A DNA stretch of 64,000 bases from assembly GCA_033977485.1 (NCBI GenBank), contig CM066998.1:55208274-55272273 (forward strand). Reading direction: 5' to 3'. The notes beneath the pieces were generated by a model. That model ran no database searches, was not told the DNA's origin, and saw only the letters and a list, made by a program, of their open reading frames with translations. This DNA is from Hydrangea macrophylla. Its lineage: Eukaryota > Streptophyta > Magnoliopsida > Cornales > Hydrangeaceae. The stretch's first letter is position 1, and every line of letters starts with the position of its first letter. The position numbers and the translations under genes were made by a program. Shown here in pieces: positions 33,053 to 43,526 of the stretch.

Positions 33053-33334
33053 GGGTGTGTTTGATAACCCAATTAAGTGGTGAAAAAGAAACCTTTCAGC
33101 ACTTATTTTGCTTCAGTGCGTTTGATAACGCATCACTTAATTGAAAAAGCAGCAAAAAAATCACTGAAAACTTTAAGTGAAAAATTTCTATTGAAAATAA
33201 TCACTGAATGCAATCTATTTCAGTACTTGAAAAATTATTTTTAGTACTGTAAATTCAATCGCTTAAAATTTTTAGTACTTAAAATTCAGCATTTAATTTT
33301 CAGTACTTAATTTTCAATTTTATCAAACACACCC
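33053..33334 (+). mobile_element. Tourist-like (PIF/Harbinger) MITE, 282 bp
   Basis: The ends are GGGTGTGTTTGATAA and TTATCAAACACACCC, a perfect 15-bp inverted repeat. The flanks are TTA at 33050-33052 and TTA at 33335-33337, the 3-bp TSD expected for PIF/Harbinger. A second copy in the opposite orientation lies at 61909-62197. Confidence 0.85.
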
Positions 33335-33343
33335 TTACTATAC

Positions 33344-33687
33344 CCTTGAAGTTTTGTCCTTATATCATTTTAGTCACTATAGTTTCAATTGTATTAATTT
33401 GGTCTAGGAAGTTCTTAAATAGAAATAGCATGTTCTAATTGTTCAATTTTTTTAACAAAGTTGACAAAATTTACTCACACGCTATGCATAGTCATACTTT
33501 TTTGAGAAAAAAATAGAACACCACCAATTTTACCACTCGTTATTGTATAGCAGTAGGCGAATTCTATCAATTTTTCTAACAGAATGGAACATTTGGACTA
33601 TATTTCTTCTGTATAAAAACTTCAGGGATTAAATTGATGCAATTGAAACTACAGAGATTAAAATGAGACAGGAATCAAATTTCAAGG
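33344..33687. mobile_element. Fold-back MITE, about 344 bp
   Basis: Arms at 33344-33435 and 33597-33687 are inverted copies of each other, with the conserved blocks TAGTTTCAATTG and (complement) TAGTTTCAATTGCATCAATTT. A further decayed relative may lie at 33715-33830. No clear TSD was found. Confidence 0.65.
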
Positions 33688-33939
33688 ATATATTTTATAG
33701 AAATATATGGTTTAGTCCTTAAGATTTCGGTCAACATAGATTTGGTCATTTGACTTTTTGTAATATTGAAATTCATCCTTTATTCATGTTGATACTTAAA
33801 AATTAGTCCTTTTTCCCATTTTGGAAATTATTTTCTAGACGATTATGCCCCCATTTAATACACATTTATGTGTATAGATATATGTATATATATAATCCTG
33901 TGAATAGAAAGTGAAAATCAATTAAGGGAAATCATTATC

Positions 33940-34265
33940 CCAAAATCAAGCTACCAGATTAAATAATCGTGGACCCCACTTCTTCATTCATGCCTTTCCC
34001 CCTCATCTAAAGTCTTCTTCTATTCTCTCTCTCTAAACCTTCCCTCTATCCCTTTCTCTTTCTCTCTCTAAAACAGAGGATTCTTAACAAACGTGAAATC
34101 TCATGCGAAAATAATACCCCAGTAAAACGAGGTTTTGGGTCTGAAGAATTTGAGTGGATTTTCGTGGTAAATTGATTGGGTTAGGGTCAGTTTCAATGGC
34201 TTCAAATCCTCCATTTCATGTGGACGATTAGACAGATGAGGATTTTTTTGACAATTTGGGCATGG
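33940..34265 (+). pseudogene. SEC16-like 5' UTR and first-exon fragment with in-frame stop
   Basis: An ATG at 34196 opens MASNPPFHVDD, then a stop, then TDEDFFDNLG. From family memory, plant SEC16 scaffold proteins (COPII coat assembly at ER exit sites) begin in this way, with a glutamine where the stop is. The upstream 250 bp is CT-rich (34018-34072), like a plant leader. Similarity ends after about 22 codons and no further exons follow, so this is a captured or stranded first-exon fragment. The assignment rests on a short match. Confidence 0.55.
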
Positions 34266-34384
34266 TGATAGTGGTGGTGATTGATGGTTATGGACAACGA
34301 TGGGGATGGTAGGCAGACCACCACGAGCAGATCCGGCTAGATATGTTTTTTTTTTTAAAGTTATTTTTTGTGAAATTTATCAAC

Positions 34385-34600
34385 ATTTTTTTTACCAGAT
34401 TTTGATATCAATCAACAATGGTAGATCTAGTTGAGCAGGTGTAGATATCAAAAGTTGTGAAATTTGACAACATTTTTTTTTTTTGTGAAATTTCACAACT
34501 TTGTTTACATTTTCAGTTTTGAAGGTGAGAAATTTTGAAGGTGAGGAAATTTTTTTTTTTTTTTCTTCAGGTGAGCAATTTGTAATCAAAATACTAGAAC
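34385..34600. repeat. T-runs with GTGAAATTTCACAAC palindromes
   Basis: Several poly-T tracts and short palindromes around GTGAAATTTCAC, similar in kind to the GAGAAATTTCTC repeats at 45440 and 60200. No gene. Confidence 0.5.
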
Positions 34601-34719
34601 CGAGAATTTCTCACCAAACAGTCAACAACTTTAAGGCCTGGGCTCTGAAAAATTCTTAGGTTTCCTTTGAAAATGCTTGAAACAAGATCAGATTCAATTC
34701 ATTCTCACATTTGACAAGT

Positions 34720-34945
34720 TTTTTTTTTATGAAAATCAAGTATAAGTTATTTGCAAACAAACCAATTCTTTGGAGTGTTCCAGATTCACGCTCAGAACTC
34801 TTATGTATGTACGTAGTAGCCACACTAACGGTTTTTTTTTTTTATATCAAAATCAAAGTATAAGTGGTTTGCAAACGAACCATTTCTTGTGGCATTCTTA
34901 ATTCACACAGAGACTCTTATGTATGTAGTAGTCTCTGGGTGAATT
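34720..34945 (+). repeat. Tandem duplication, about 112 bp units
   Basis: Two copies each run from a poly-T tract through ATCAAGTATAAG-like sequence and TTTGCAAAC, to ACTCTTATGTATGTA and GTAGT. Confidence 0.8.
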
Positions 34946-35418
34946 AGTACAGTTCGGATGTCGAAAGGGAAATCCCAACCCGAACCGAATCGAAAGATCA
35001 AAGTTTTATCACATATTGTATAAACATCACTTTAGAAAATTAGGGCTCTATAGCGGCTGATTCATTGCCTCTCTCTCTAGTCTGAGTAGTCTCGCAGCCC
35101 CACACACACACATACACACACACACTCTCTCTCTCTCTCTCTCTCTCTCCAAGTCAGAGGCACAGCACAGCACTCGATCTCACCAGTCACCACACCCAGT
35201 CCAGCGGTGACCGGCGACCGACAAGGCTTAGGCGAGCAAGACTCAGCCGCCTTCGGCCCTTCCGACGCAGAACACACACACATACACTAGTCACTAGCTC
35301 TCTCTCAGTCTCTCTCTCTCAGCCCCTCCCTAAGATCCTAACAGGTATGTATATATATATGTATATATGTATGTGTATGTGTGTGTGACTGTGACTATGA
35401 TAGTGTGCATGTGTGTGC

Positions 35419-35453
<35 letters not shown>

Positions 35454-35832
35454 ACTGTGAGTATGTGAGTCTACGTGTGTGTGTGTGTGTGTATATTTGT
35501 ATGTGAGTTTGTGTATTTATCTCACAGTGGCTGATACAAGTTGGGTATTTGGGTTTGAAATTGAGTTTGACTCAAATTGGGTATTTGGGTTTGCAAATTG
35601 CAATGGAGTTTGGCTCAAATTGGGTATTTGGGTTTTAAAAAAAAACAAAATAATTTCAAAATTTTCGGAACCGAATATCCGATCCGAACCCGAACTAAAA
35701 GTTCGGAAACTGAACTGAATTCTCAAAGTTTAGTTCAGTTTGGATATCAGCATTGTTTTGATCAACCCGAACCCGATTAACCCAACCGAATTTCACAGTT
35801 CGAACCCGAACCGACCGATTGCCCACCCCTAG
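34935..35832. mobile_element. hAT-like non-autonomous element carrying a leader-like exon
   Basis: The right end GACCGATTGCCCACCCCTA (35814-35832) is the complement of TAGGGGTGGGCAATCGGTC, a common plant hAT-type terminus. Inward are CCCGAACC repeats and three GGGTATTTGGG repeats (35540-35635). The left end is not clear. The middle (35040-35345) is GC-richer and CT-rich, and ends CCTAACAG/GTATGTAT, like a 5' UTR exon plus splice donor. It could be the hAT element's own leader or a captured gene piece. Confidence 0.45.
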
Positions 35833-36203
35833 ATTCCACGGCTCACACATGATCCATTTTTATTGGTAGCGTAGGATACCACATGGGACTATCATGTAAT
35901 ACCGATGAGGTACCTAAAAAGTTATGGGTTAATTACACAGACCTCTCTTGAGGTTTTGTGAAATTACACTAACCTTTCCTCTATATTGCAAAATTACGTT
36001 GACTTCTCTTGAGGTTTGGATTTGCATTACACACACGTCACTTCTAGATTGCAAATTTACAGAGACCTCCCTTCTTAATACACTAATGTCAAAAATACTC
36101 ATAGTTATCCAAAAAAAAAAACCAGCTTCTCTCTCTCTCTCTCTCCAGTGTATATACATATATGCAATGTATACATATATACATGCATGCACACCATATA
36201 TAC

Positions 36204-36243
36204 GGACCATGCATACATACATACATACATACATACATACCAT
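36204..36243. repeat. (ATAC)n microsatellite
   Basis: About nine ATAC/CATA repeats inside the Mutator-like element. Confidence 0.9.
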
Positions 36244-37010
36244 ATATACATACATATTTGTATACATATAACCATTGAATACATATATACATAGATACTT
36301 GTATATATATTTGAGGTGTGTTTGCTATTTTGGGTTTAGATTTTAGATTTTCGGAATTGATTTTGGGTTTAAATCTTAGGAGAAAAATAGTTTTTGGAAT
36401 AAATTGATTTTAGGTTTAAATCTTAGCAACAAATTGGTTTTGGGTTTTAATTTTTTATTTTTTTGAACAAATTCACATTCATATATATATATATATATAT
36501 CTATATAATAAGTTAGAGCGGTGTGGGTCCCTTCCAAATTAGCAACTTTCAATCCGAGCCATTGAGACAAGTTTAGATATTTTAAACCGTCGGATCGTTT
36601 GCACACCACAAATGGTTGCATGTTGAATTGTACCCTATCAATAACTCTCACACTCAAAATACTGAATTTGGATCAATCAATATATATCTATACCAAATTA
36701 CATATATCAATCTGAAACCCAAAGAAAACCCAGAAGGCCAATCAAACACATAAAAGGAAGTAAGGAAATACTGAAATCTATAGTGTCATATATCTATACT
36801 TTCATACACAGTATTTTTTTTTTGGCTGGTAAATGGAAATAAGGATCAATCAACCAAACACATTAAAGGGAATACTGAAATCTACCAAAATTGAAAACCC
36901 AGAAGGTCAATCTCACGCCCAAATATATTACTCATCCTCCCTCTATCCACATCTCTCTATGTCTCTATCTCTCTCTTTATACCCTCACTGATCGTAACCC
37001 CTCTCAGCTC

Positions 37011-37016
<6 letters not shown>

Positions 37017-37064
<48 letters not shown>
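37017..37064. repeat. (CT)n microsatellite, about 48 bp
   Basis: Uninterrupted CT repeats inside the Mutator-like element, followed by CGGGTATGTATG. Confidence 0.95.
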
Positions 37065-37066
<2 letters not shown>

Positions 37067-37554
37067 GTATGTATGTGTTAGATATATCTATTATTTTGGT
37101 TTACTTTTGAAACTGCAAATTTTTTTTTAATTGTGTTTTTTTTAATCTTTTGAGGTGCAAGCTACCGACAAATCAAAGACAACCATTAATTCGTCTCTGT
37201 CTAAATAACCTGTACGACATTGAAGTGGAGTTGGGATTAAATGAGTTGTAAAAAATAGAGAAGCCAAAAATCTCGTTAGCAATCTTTGTTTAATCAATTT
37301 TAACGGAGTGTGTCATATATACATCAATCTTTGAGTAATACATCAATATTTTTGTGTGTGTTTGTCACTTTTCATTGACAATTGTAAAACACACCCCAAA
37401 CAATAAAACACCCAAAACAGTAAAATATACCTTTTATTATTATTATTTTTTTGATAGAAAAATATGCCTTTTATTTTTGTATTTGGCATTTTTGTATTTT
37501 GCATTTTAGTAAAACATACCTTTTATGTTTGTTTTCTTTAAACTCAACCTTAAG

Positions 37555-38370
37555 ATTTTTTTTAACTATTAATTTTTTTTTCCTTCTTTCCATTTTTTTC
37601 TCAAACTGATTTTTTTTTCCCATTTTTCTTTCCCTTATTGAGAGTTTTTGGGGTAACTAAAAAATGTCCTTTTTGGTAAATTGAAAAAAAAAAAAATCAT
37701 TTTCCCTTATTTGGTATGATTACTTATTTCTTTCCTCTCTTTTTTTTTTATTAATGTTTAGAGAGAAAAAGTTGAAAAAAAAAGCCCTTCAATTTAACTC
37801 TTTTTAAATACCAACTTTACTTTTACATATATATTTTTTATATTTGAAAACAATGAATTTTAGGGTTTTTGCTTTTTTGGGTTTATTTCATTTTTTAATT
37901 TTTTATTGTTTAAGTTTTAAAGTATTTTGGTATTTGGGGTTAAAAAAAAACACATCCTTTATTATTATTACTTTTTGTATAACCAGTAATATAATTTTTT
38001 TCTTTCTTTCCCTTTTTTCTTAAACTGGTTTTTTCCCCTTTTTCCCCCTTATTGAGAATTTTTGGTTAAAAAAAAAATCCTTCTTGGATAAAAACATAGC
38101 CTTTATTAATTGTTCTTTCCTTGCTTTTTTATTTTTGTGTTTAGAGTAAAAAAAAAATTGAAAAAATGGCTGTTGAATTAACTCTTTTTAAATACCAACT
38201 TTCTTTTTTAAGTTTTTTTTTTTTTTTTTCATTATTTGAAAACAGTGGATTTAAGGGGTTTTTTTTTTTTTTTTGGGGTTTTTGGTTTTTTGTTTTTTTT
38301 TTTTTTGTTTTCATTTTTAAAGTATTTTGGTATTTAGTATTTTTGTTGAAAAACGTTTTTTTTTACCTGT
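37555..38370 (+). repeat. Tandem duplication of about 0.41 kb, T-rich
   Basis: Unit 1 (37555-37965) and unit 2 (37966-38370) share, in order, TTCTTTC..., CTTATTGAGA, a TCCTTTTTGG/TCCTTCTTGG block, TTTAGAG, AACTCTTTTTAAATACCAAC, ATTTGAAAACA and AAAGTATTTTGGTATTT. They differ mainly in homopolymer length. Confidence 0.8.
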
Positions 38371-39034
38371 ACCCATGAAAGTATTTTATTAATGTTTTGA
38401 ACAATAATAGTATTTTTTGGGAAAAAAAAAACAGACAATGCTGTTTTGTCAATATTTTTTTGTAAATATTGTTTTGTTAATTTTTGTGTTTAAAAACCCG
38501 TTTTGTTTTAACAAAAATTAAATACCTTTTCTTAAACCTTTTTAGGGACTATTTCACATTAACAATCCCTAATTAATGCATTTGAAAATTCAGTTTTTAA
38601 CGTATTGTCAATTCTTTTTTTTTATTTGGTTTGTTTTCTAGAAAAAAAAAATAGCAACCTTTATTCTGGAAGTTTATAAGCTTATGGTAAGAAAAAAGAA
38701 ACATAATTTCCCTTCTTTTATTTTCCCTATTTGATTTTTAAAAATAAATTATTTTATTTTGTCAATTATTTTTATTACTGGTAAGTTAAGTTTTACTACT
38801 GTCTTTTTTTTTTTTTTTTTTAATTTATTCCTTTTTTTTTTGCAGATTTATACTCATTTACTTTTTTGGATATGGTTATGTACACCCATATTTCATTGTT
38901 TAATATTTTTTAAATAATTAAACAATACAAATTCCTCAAAAAAGGCATAAATGCAACAATTATGCTATTTTCTTCATCGATCATGAAATGTCACTCTGCT
39001 TCACGTGATAAAAATGCATATTTACAGCCAAATT

Positions 39035-39184
39035 GTTTTGCATAGATTGGTATAGTTCAAATGGCAAAGAGCTAGGCATATATAAGTCTCTTCCAATGCA
39101 TAGGTTCAGATTTCGAACCTCATCCCCCTCCCCATATGAAATTTATATATGTTTTTGTTTTTTTTTTTTTTTTTTTGCTAACAA
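39035..39184 (+). mobile_element. tRNA-derived SINE with TSD, nested in the Mutator-like element
   Basis: It has a box A-like TATAGTTCAAATGGC and a box B-like GGTTCAGATTTCGAACC, and a long T-tract near the 3' end. The flanks ATTTACAGCCAAATT (39020-39034) and ATTTACAGCCTAATT (39185-39199) match at 14 of 15. It is therefore a complete insertion of about 150 bp, later than the host element. Confidence 0.8.
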
Positions 39185-40315
39185 ATTTACAGCCTAATTA
39201 TCTTGAAGTCATTATACTCCAGATTTTTTTTCGCCGTGCCCGCGGACACAGGTACGTACTAGTATATATATATGGTGAGACTCTTAAGTGAATAGGGTTG
39301 AGTGAACATACCCGGTTAATATATTTTTTTTAGCCTAAAAGAATCAACGGGACCCGTTGGTTTTTTTAGGCTAAAAAAACATGTTCACTGGATATGTTTA
39401 GTCAACCATATTCACTTAAGAGCCTGACCGTATATATATCCATATATTATGTATGTACTTGTATATCTATATCTATATCTGTATATACACACACTAGAGA
39501 GGAGAGAGAGATGTGTGTAATTTAGTAAAATGGCAAACAAAATAAGGATATATAAATAGTAAATTCATGCTAGAGGGAAGATCTGTGTAATTTTACAGTA
39601 TAGATGAGAGATTCGTGTAATTTCACCAAACGTCAAGGGGGTCCGTGTAACTAACCCAAAAGTTATCCTAGGCTCCACCCTCAACATGTGGCTTTCTTTT
39701 TCCATAGTGAAAAAAATGTTAACTTCTCCGAGATTGGCACGAAGCTTTTTGTTTAGAGTAATGCTATACTTTTCAAATTTGGTTTCCAAATATTTTAACA
39801 ATTTTAACAAATTTTGTGCGTGCCAACTATCGATGGCGACACATTCTATTGTATATTGTACAATTAACAAATCATTCTAAAATTAAATTTGAAAAAAAGA
39901 AAGCATTTTAATTTATATTTTATGAAAACTGGATATCATCAAATGAAAAGATCATTTCACAGACAATAAGAGATTTCTCTCAAAAAATCACCACAGAAGT
40001 TTTATTTCCTACCATCCTTTGCAATAGACAATTAGATATGCTTAAGCTTGGTAATTGTGCAAAACCTTAGGAAGTATAGCATTACTCATTTGTTAATTAT
40101 TAGAGTTTTATCATTTATCTTCTATCTATTTGGGAAAACTGGAAAATGCTATTTTAAATTGGTTTGTCCGGCCAAAAAAAATGAAATTACTATCTTATCA
40201 AGGTGAGTACCAAATTCTTAAAAAGATGCGAATTCATAAGAATACTAAAATAATCGAAAATCAAGAGTTAAACACTGAAATTACTAGTACAACGTTACAG
40301 CAATGCAATGGCATG

Positions 40316-40392
40316 GGTAGAAAGAGAAAGAGAAAAAGAAAAAGAAAAAGAAAAAAAGAAAAGGGAGAAGAAAAGAAAGGAAAAGAAAAAGT
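40316..40392 (+). repeat. (AGAAA)n purine tract
   Basis: Imperfect GAAAAA/AGAAAG repeats. The open frame across it is made of Lys/Arg repeats and is not a gene. Confidence 0.85.
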
Positions 40393-40476
40393 TGAGATGC
40401 TGGGACCTGAGCTAGGGCCAAGCTCCAAACCATGGTGCTGTCAAGGACCACTTGCTTTATACAGGGGTTAATTATG

Positions 40477-40656
40477 AGTAATGTTATGCTTCTTAAATCT
40501 TAATTTCAAATCTTAATTTCAAATTTACATCTCAAATGATGTGGTAGTTGGCCTATTGGATTTTAATTGGATGATCCTTAAGTGGTTCCATCTTTATTAA
40601 AGGTGATCCCACTATCACGTCATTTGGAATTAGAATTTGAGAAGCATAGGATTACT
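40477..40656. mobile_element. MITE, 180 bp
   Basis: The left end AGTAATGTTATGCTTCTTAA and the complement of the right end AGTAATCCTATGCTTCTCAA are inverted repeats that continue as AATTTCAAAT/AATTCCAAAT and a GATGTGGTAGT/GACGTGATAGT block. No clear TSD. A decayed relative may start at 39757. Confidence 0.65.
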
Positions 40657-40673
40657 AAAAAATATGGTCCTTG

Positions 40674-41005
40674 TAGAAGGGATGTATCCCTCGGCTCCCT
40701 GTAGAAGGGGAGGAGCACCATTTTTATAACACAGAATTTCCTAATACAAATATGGTATTCTAGTAATTTAGAAGATTGATTGGATAGTTGCTGCCTTATC
40801 ATAGCAATATTATATTAGGTCACCATTTATTGCCAATTAATCTGGGAGTGCTGAGTCCATGCTGTGAAGGACTCCCTGCAGAGCCGGCAGAGTAGGACTA
40901 GGAATTTTCTGTCGAGGAGCCTATCCGAGCACTGCCTACGACCTACGGGTTGGGTAAGGCGATCGGTCGGGAGAGATGGGTACCTGGACCACCATCGGTG
41001 TATCA
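40674..41005 (-). mobile_element. 3' LTR remnant of the small LTR element
   Basis: This matches about 42235-42566 of the 5' LTR, with shared blocks such as TTCCTAATACAAATATGGTA, CACCATTTATTGCCAATTAA/CGCCATTTATTGCC and GGTGTATCA. The remaining 340 bp of the LTR are missing on the low-coordinate side. Confidence 0.8.
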
Positions 41006-41403
41006 GTTCCCCCCATTTCCAAGTCTTGGATTAGCACTACATCGGGGCAAATTTGGAAATCTATCTTGTCTGGAGCATGACTCTTCCTATATAGGGATAT
41101 GTGCATTTGACAGGATCTCTTAAATGTCCCAGTTTGCTGCGGTTGGATAGAGACCATTGGGAATGAGCCGAGTTGGTTGTATTAGGATTGGGATGGTTAG
41201 AGGAGAATGAGATGGGGCTTCATGCGTATTGATTGCACACGAAGTGATGGGACGGTGCTCGTCTCTTCGTTAGCATCATCAAGTCCAAATCTAGGCGGGA
41301 AATTACCTGAACTATCGGATAAAGGCCATTGGTCTTCTTATAAATGGGAGCCTTAGTGTAATACCCATGCCTGGAAAATTATACTAATATTGCTAATTGC
41401 ATT

Positions 41404-41522
41404 AATTTATTATTATTATTTTTTATGACATTGGGGAGGGGAAGTTCGAACTTCGACCAAATGCCTTGGAGGGGACTTAAATGCCAAGCTCTTTGCCACT
41501 TGAGCTATGCCTCACTTGGTGT
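41404..41522 (-). mobile_element. tRNA-derived SINE, 119 bp, perfect 10-bp TSD
   Basis: On the minus strand it has a box A-like TAGCTCAAGTGGC, GGCATTTAAGTCCC and a box B-like GTCGAAGTTCGAAC, with an AAT-repeat tail at the low-coordinate end. The flanks TAATTGCATT at 41394-41403 and 41523-41532 are identical. It lies in the internal region of the small LTR element. Confidence 0.88.
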
Positions 41523-41895
41523 TAATTGCATTTATATGTACAAGTTGATGACTATATGGTAAATTGTTTAACTGTTCTAACATTATTATCATTTATGCTG
41601 TTAGTTGAGTGTACCCTTGTGCGAACGAAATTGGACACACATCGTGAGCCAGAATGGCGTTAGTCTAGTACACCACCAAGATATTGATTTGTGATTATAT
41701 CTGGCGATGCCCTTCGATAAGTTGCGCTAGGGCCATCGAGACCTGTTCTGGCGTCAGAACTGTTCGAAACTTCTGGGCCTGCGGAGGATACAGAAGCGGC
41801 CTACTTAGATCGTCGATGACCCTTCCCAGTCATTGATTAGTCAAAAATTTGTTTTGCTGAAGGAGATCTGTCGGTTCCCACAGACGACGCCAAAC

Positions 41896-42566
41896 TGATG
41901 ATGACGGATTTTGGTGTTCGAATAGGATGCAATAATTAGGACGCAATAAATATAAAAGAAATAGAGACAAGATTTGTAGGTGGTTCGGCTCTATTAATGA
42001 AACAGCCTATGTCCACGCGTGCTAGTGTGTCCGTGCTTCTACTATATAGAAAATTGTTTAAAATGATTGGTGTAGGAGACCTTGATGATCCAATAGTTGA
42101 ACTGGAACTATAAAGGGGTTGCCTTACACGACCATTTCTAGTAATCTAAAAGGAGCTTTGAACTGATTAGGGTTTCATAGCCTCAAGGAGAGAGGAAGAA
42201 ACCTTCTACGAAACCCTCTATGAGAGATTAGCGTAAGGATGTCTCCCTTGACTCCATGTAGAAGGGGGTGAGCACCCTTTTTATAGCACAAAGGGTTTCC
42301 TAATACAAATATGGTATCCTAGCATATTTAGGAGACTGATTGGATAATTTCTGCTTGATCCTTGCAGTATTAGATTAGGTCGCCATTTATTGCCAATTAA
42401 TCTGGGAATGATGAGTCCACACCGTGTGGGACTCCCTGTAGAGTTGGCAGAGCGAGACTAGGACTGTTCTGCCGAGAAGCCTATTTGAGCAATGCCTATC
42501 GACCTAAGGGTCGGGTAAGGCAGTCGGTCGAGAGCGATGGGTACCCAGACCACGGTGGGTGTATCA
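41896..42566 (-). mobile_element. 5' LTR of the small LTR element, 671 bp
   Basis: It runs on the minus strand from TGATACACCC (42566) to CATCATCA (41896), with the primer-binding site directly after it. It is longer than the 454-bp LTR of the gag-only element but shares both termini. Confidence 0.8.
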
Positions 42567-42938
42567 ACTTTTTTAATTAACTCAGAGTTACCCATGATAG
42601 CACTATCCCACTAACCAACTACTTAGGATACCTACTAACACAATAGTACACACCACTATTATTTTACCCACTAACCATAAAAAATATTAGACTAATTATT
42701 AATATATCTATAAAAAAAATGTATTAACATAACATCCCTACCCCCTAAACTTTGCTCTTGTCCTCAAGAGCGAATTTCGTCATGTAATCCAGATGAACCC
42801 AAAATTTTTTACATCTATTTTAAATTCAATTATCCAAGATTGCTTGCGAGCGCGCATCTGAGGTAGCGTCAAGCATTTATCTACGGTTGTGTCTTTCTTC
42901 TAAGTTGGCATTTTTCTTGCTTTTCGATGTAGCATCTT

Positions 42939-43136
42939 TCATTTCTTCAATCCAATTTTTGCTTGCTTCAACTTCGGAATTTTCTTCTTAGCTTCGGGTA
43001 ATATTTGGAGCACATATGTGAAGTCTTGAAAATTTGAACAAATGCGCTGATATTCTTCAATGATATCATTCATTAGAGACATCAATTCCTTCAAATCACT
43101 TCGCGCTGACTCTACGATCTCTGTAGTTAAAGACAT
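42939..43136 (-). CDS. Short gag-like remnant ORF in the TRIM-like element
   Basis: The ATG at 43136, 18 bases after the primer-binding site, opens a 65-residue frame starting MSLTTEIVESARSDLKEL and rich in Lys near its C-terminus (PKLKQAKIGLKK). It is where gag normally starts, but no gag domain is present. It is probably a leftover and not a functional gene. Confidence 0.4.
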   Translation of the reverse strand: MSLTTEIVESARSDLKELMSLMNDIIEEYQRICSNFQDFTYVLQILPEAKKKIPKLKQAKIGLKK

Positions 43137-43167
43137 TGCTGCAGAATCAGACTGCTCTGATACCAAT

Positions 43168-43526
43168 TGTTACAGACCTAAAAGTTCGTAACTTGAAAAC
43201 TTTAAATTGAATAGAGAAAAGATGAGAGAATGGTTGAATCGAGGCAACTGAACCTCCAAATGATTACTTCGAGAGTAATTAATCAACCTTTAAGGTTAGA
43301 TAAACTAACACAAAATGAGTTTAAACTTCATTCTTCTTTCAATTAACAACAAGGACTTAAATAGATAAGGAGTTACCCATGATAACACTATCCGACTATC
43401 TATCCCAATAACCACTTACTTAGGAGACCCACTAACACAATATTACACCACTATTATTTTACCCACTAACCATAACAAATATTAAACTAATTATAATATG
43501 TCTATACAAAATATGTGAACATAACA
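43168..43526 (-). mobile_element. 5' LTR of the TRIM-like element, 359 bp
   Basis: It has TG...CA ends, and its first 160 bp match the truncated 3' LTR (42734-42567) with blocks such as GGTTAGTGGGTAAAATAATA and TATCATGGGTAACTC. Confidence 0.82.

Larger units (their letters stand above)
35926..39657. mobile_element. Mutator-like element, 3.7 kb, non-autonomous, perfect 9-bp TSD
   Basis: The left end GGGTTAATTACACAGACC and the complement of the right end GGGTTAGTTACACGGACC start inverted repeats of at least 75 bp, with the shared inner block GTGAAATTACAC. The flanks AAAAGTTAT at 35917-35925 and 39658-39666 are identical. Both features are typical of Mutator-like elements. No transposase frame is visible. 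The interior is low in complexity (T-runs, CT and ATAC repeats), with a 0.4-kb tandem duplication and a SINE. A CT-rich, leader-like stretch at 36930-37070 ends CTCGG/GTATGTATG. Confidence 0.88.
40674..42566 (-). mobile_element. Small LTR element related to the gag-only element, 3' LTR truncated
   Basis: On the minus strand: a 5' LTR (42566-41896, TGATACACCC to CATCATCA), a primer-binding site TTTGGCGTCGTCTGTGGGAA, an internal region of 890 bp with no gag or pol, a purine tract GGAAATGGGGGGAAC (41020-41006), and a 3' LTR remnant (41005 to about 40674). Ends, primer site and purine tract match those of the gag-only element at 48532-51999, so it is a deleted relative of that family. It carries a SINE at 41404-41522. 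Its 5' LTR cuts into the 3' LTR of the next element (42567). Confidence 0.8.
42567..43526 (-). mobile_element. TRIM-like LTR element, 433-bp interior
   Basis: On the minus strand: a 5' LTR (43526-43168, TGTTATGTTCAC to GGTCTGTAACA), a primer-binding site TTGGTATCAGAGC (43166-43154, initiator tRNA-Met), an interior of 433 bp, a purine tract GTTTAGGGGGTAGGGA just before 42734, and a 3' LTR (42734 to 42567) cut off by the neighbouring element. The interior keeps a gag-like start and, near the purine tract, a pol-end-like stretch, so it is a deletion derivative. Its size fits terminal-repeat retrotransposons in miniature. Confidence 0.78.

Noticed and set aside
36376..36657. 93-codon minus-strand open frame
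   Set aside because: It contains a TA microsatellite and matches nothing; it lies within the Mutator-like element.
38166..38378. 70-codon Phe-rich open frame
   Set aside because: It reads through poly-T tracts of a tandem duplication inside the Mutator-like element.
40130..40471. 113-codon open frame rich in Lys/Arg
   Set aside because: It reads through an AGAAA purine tract; no conserved domain or gene context.
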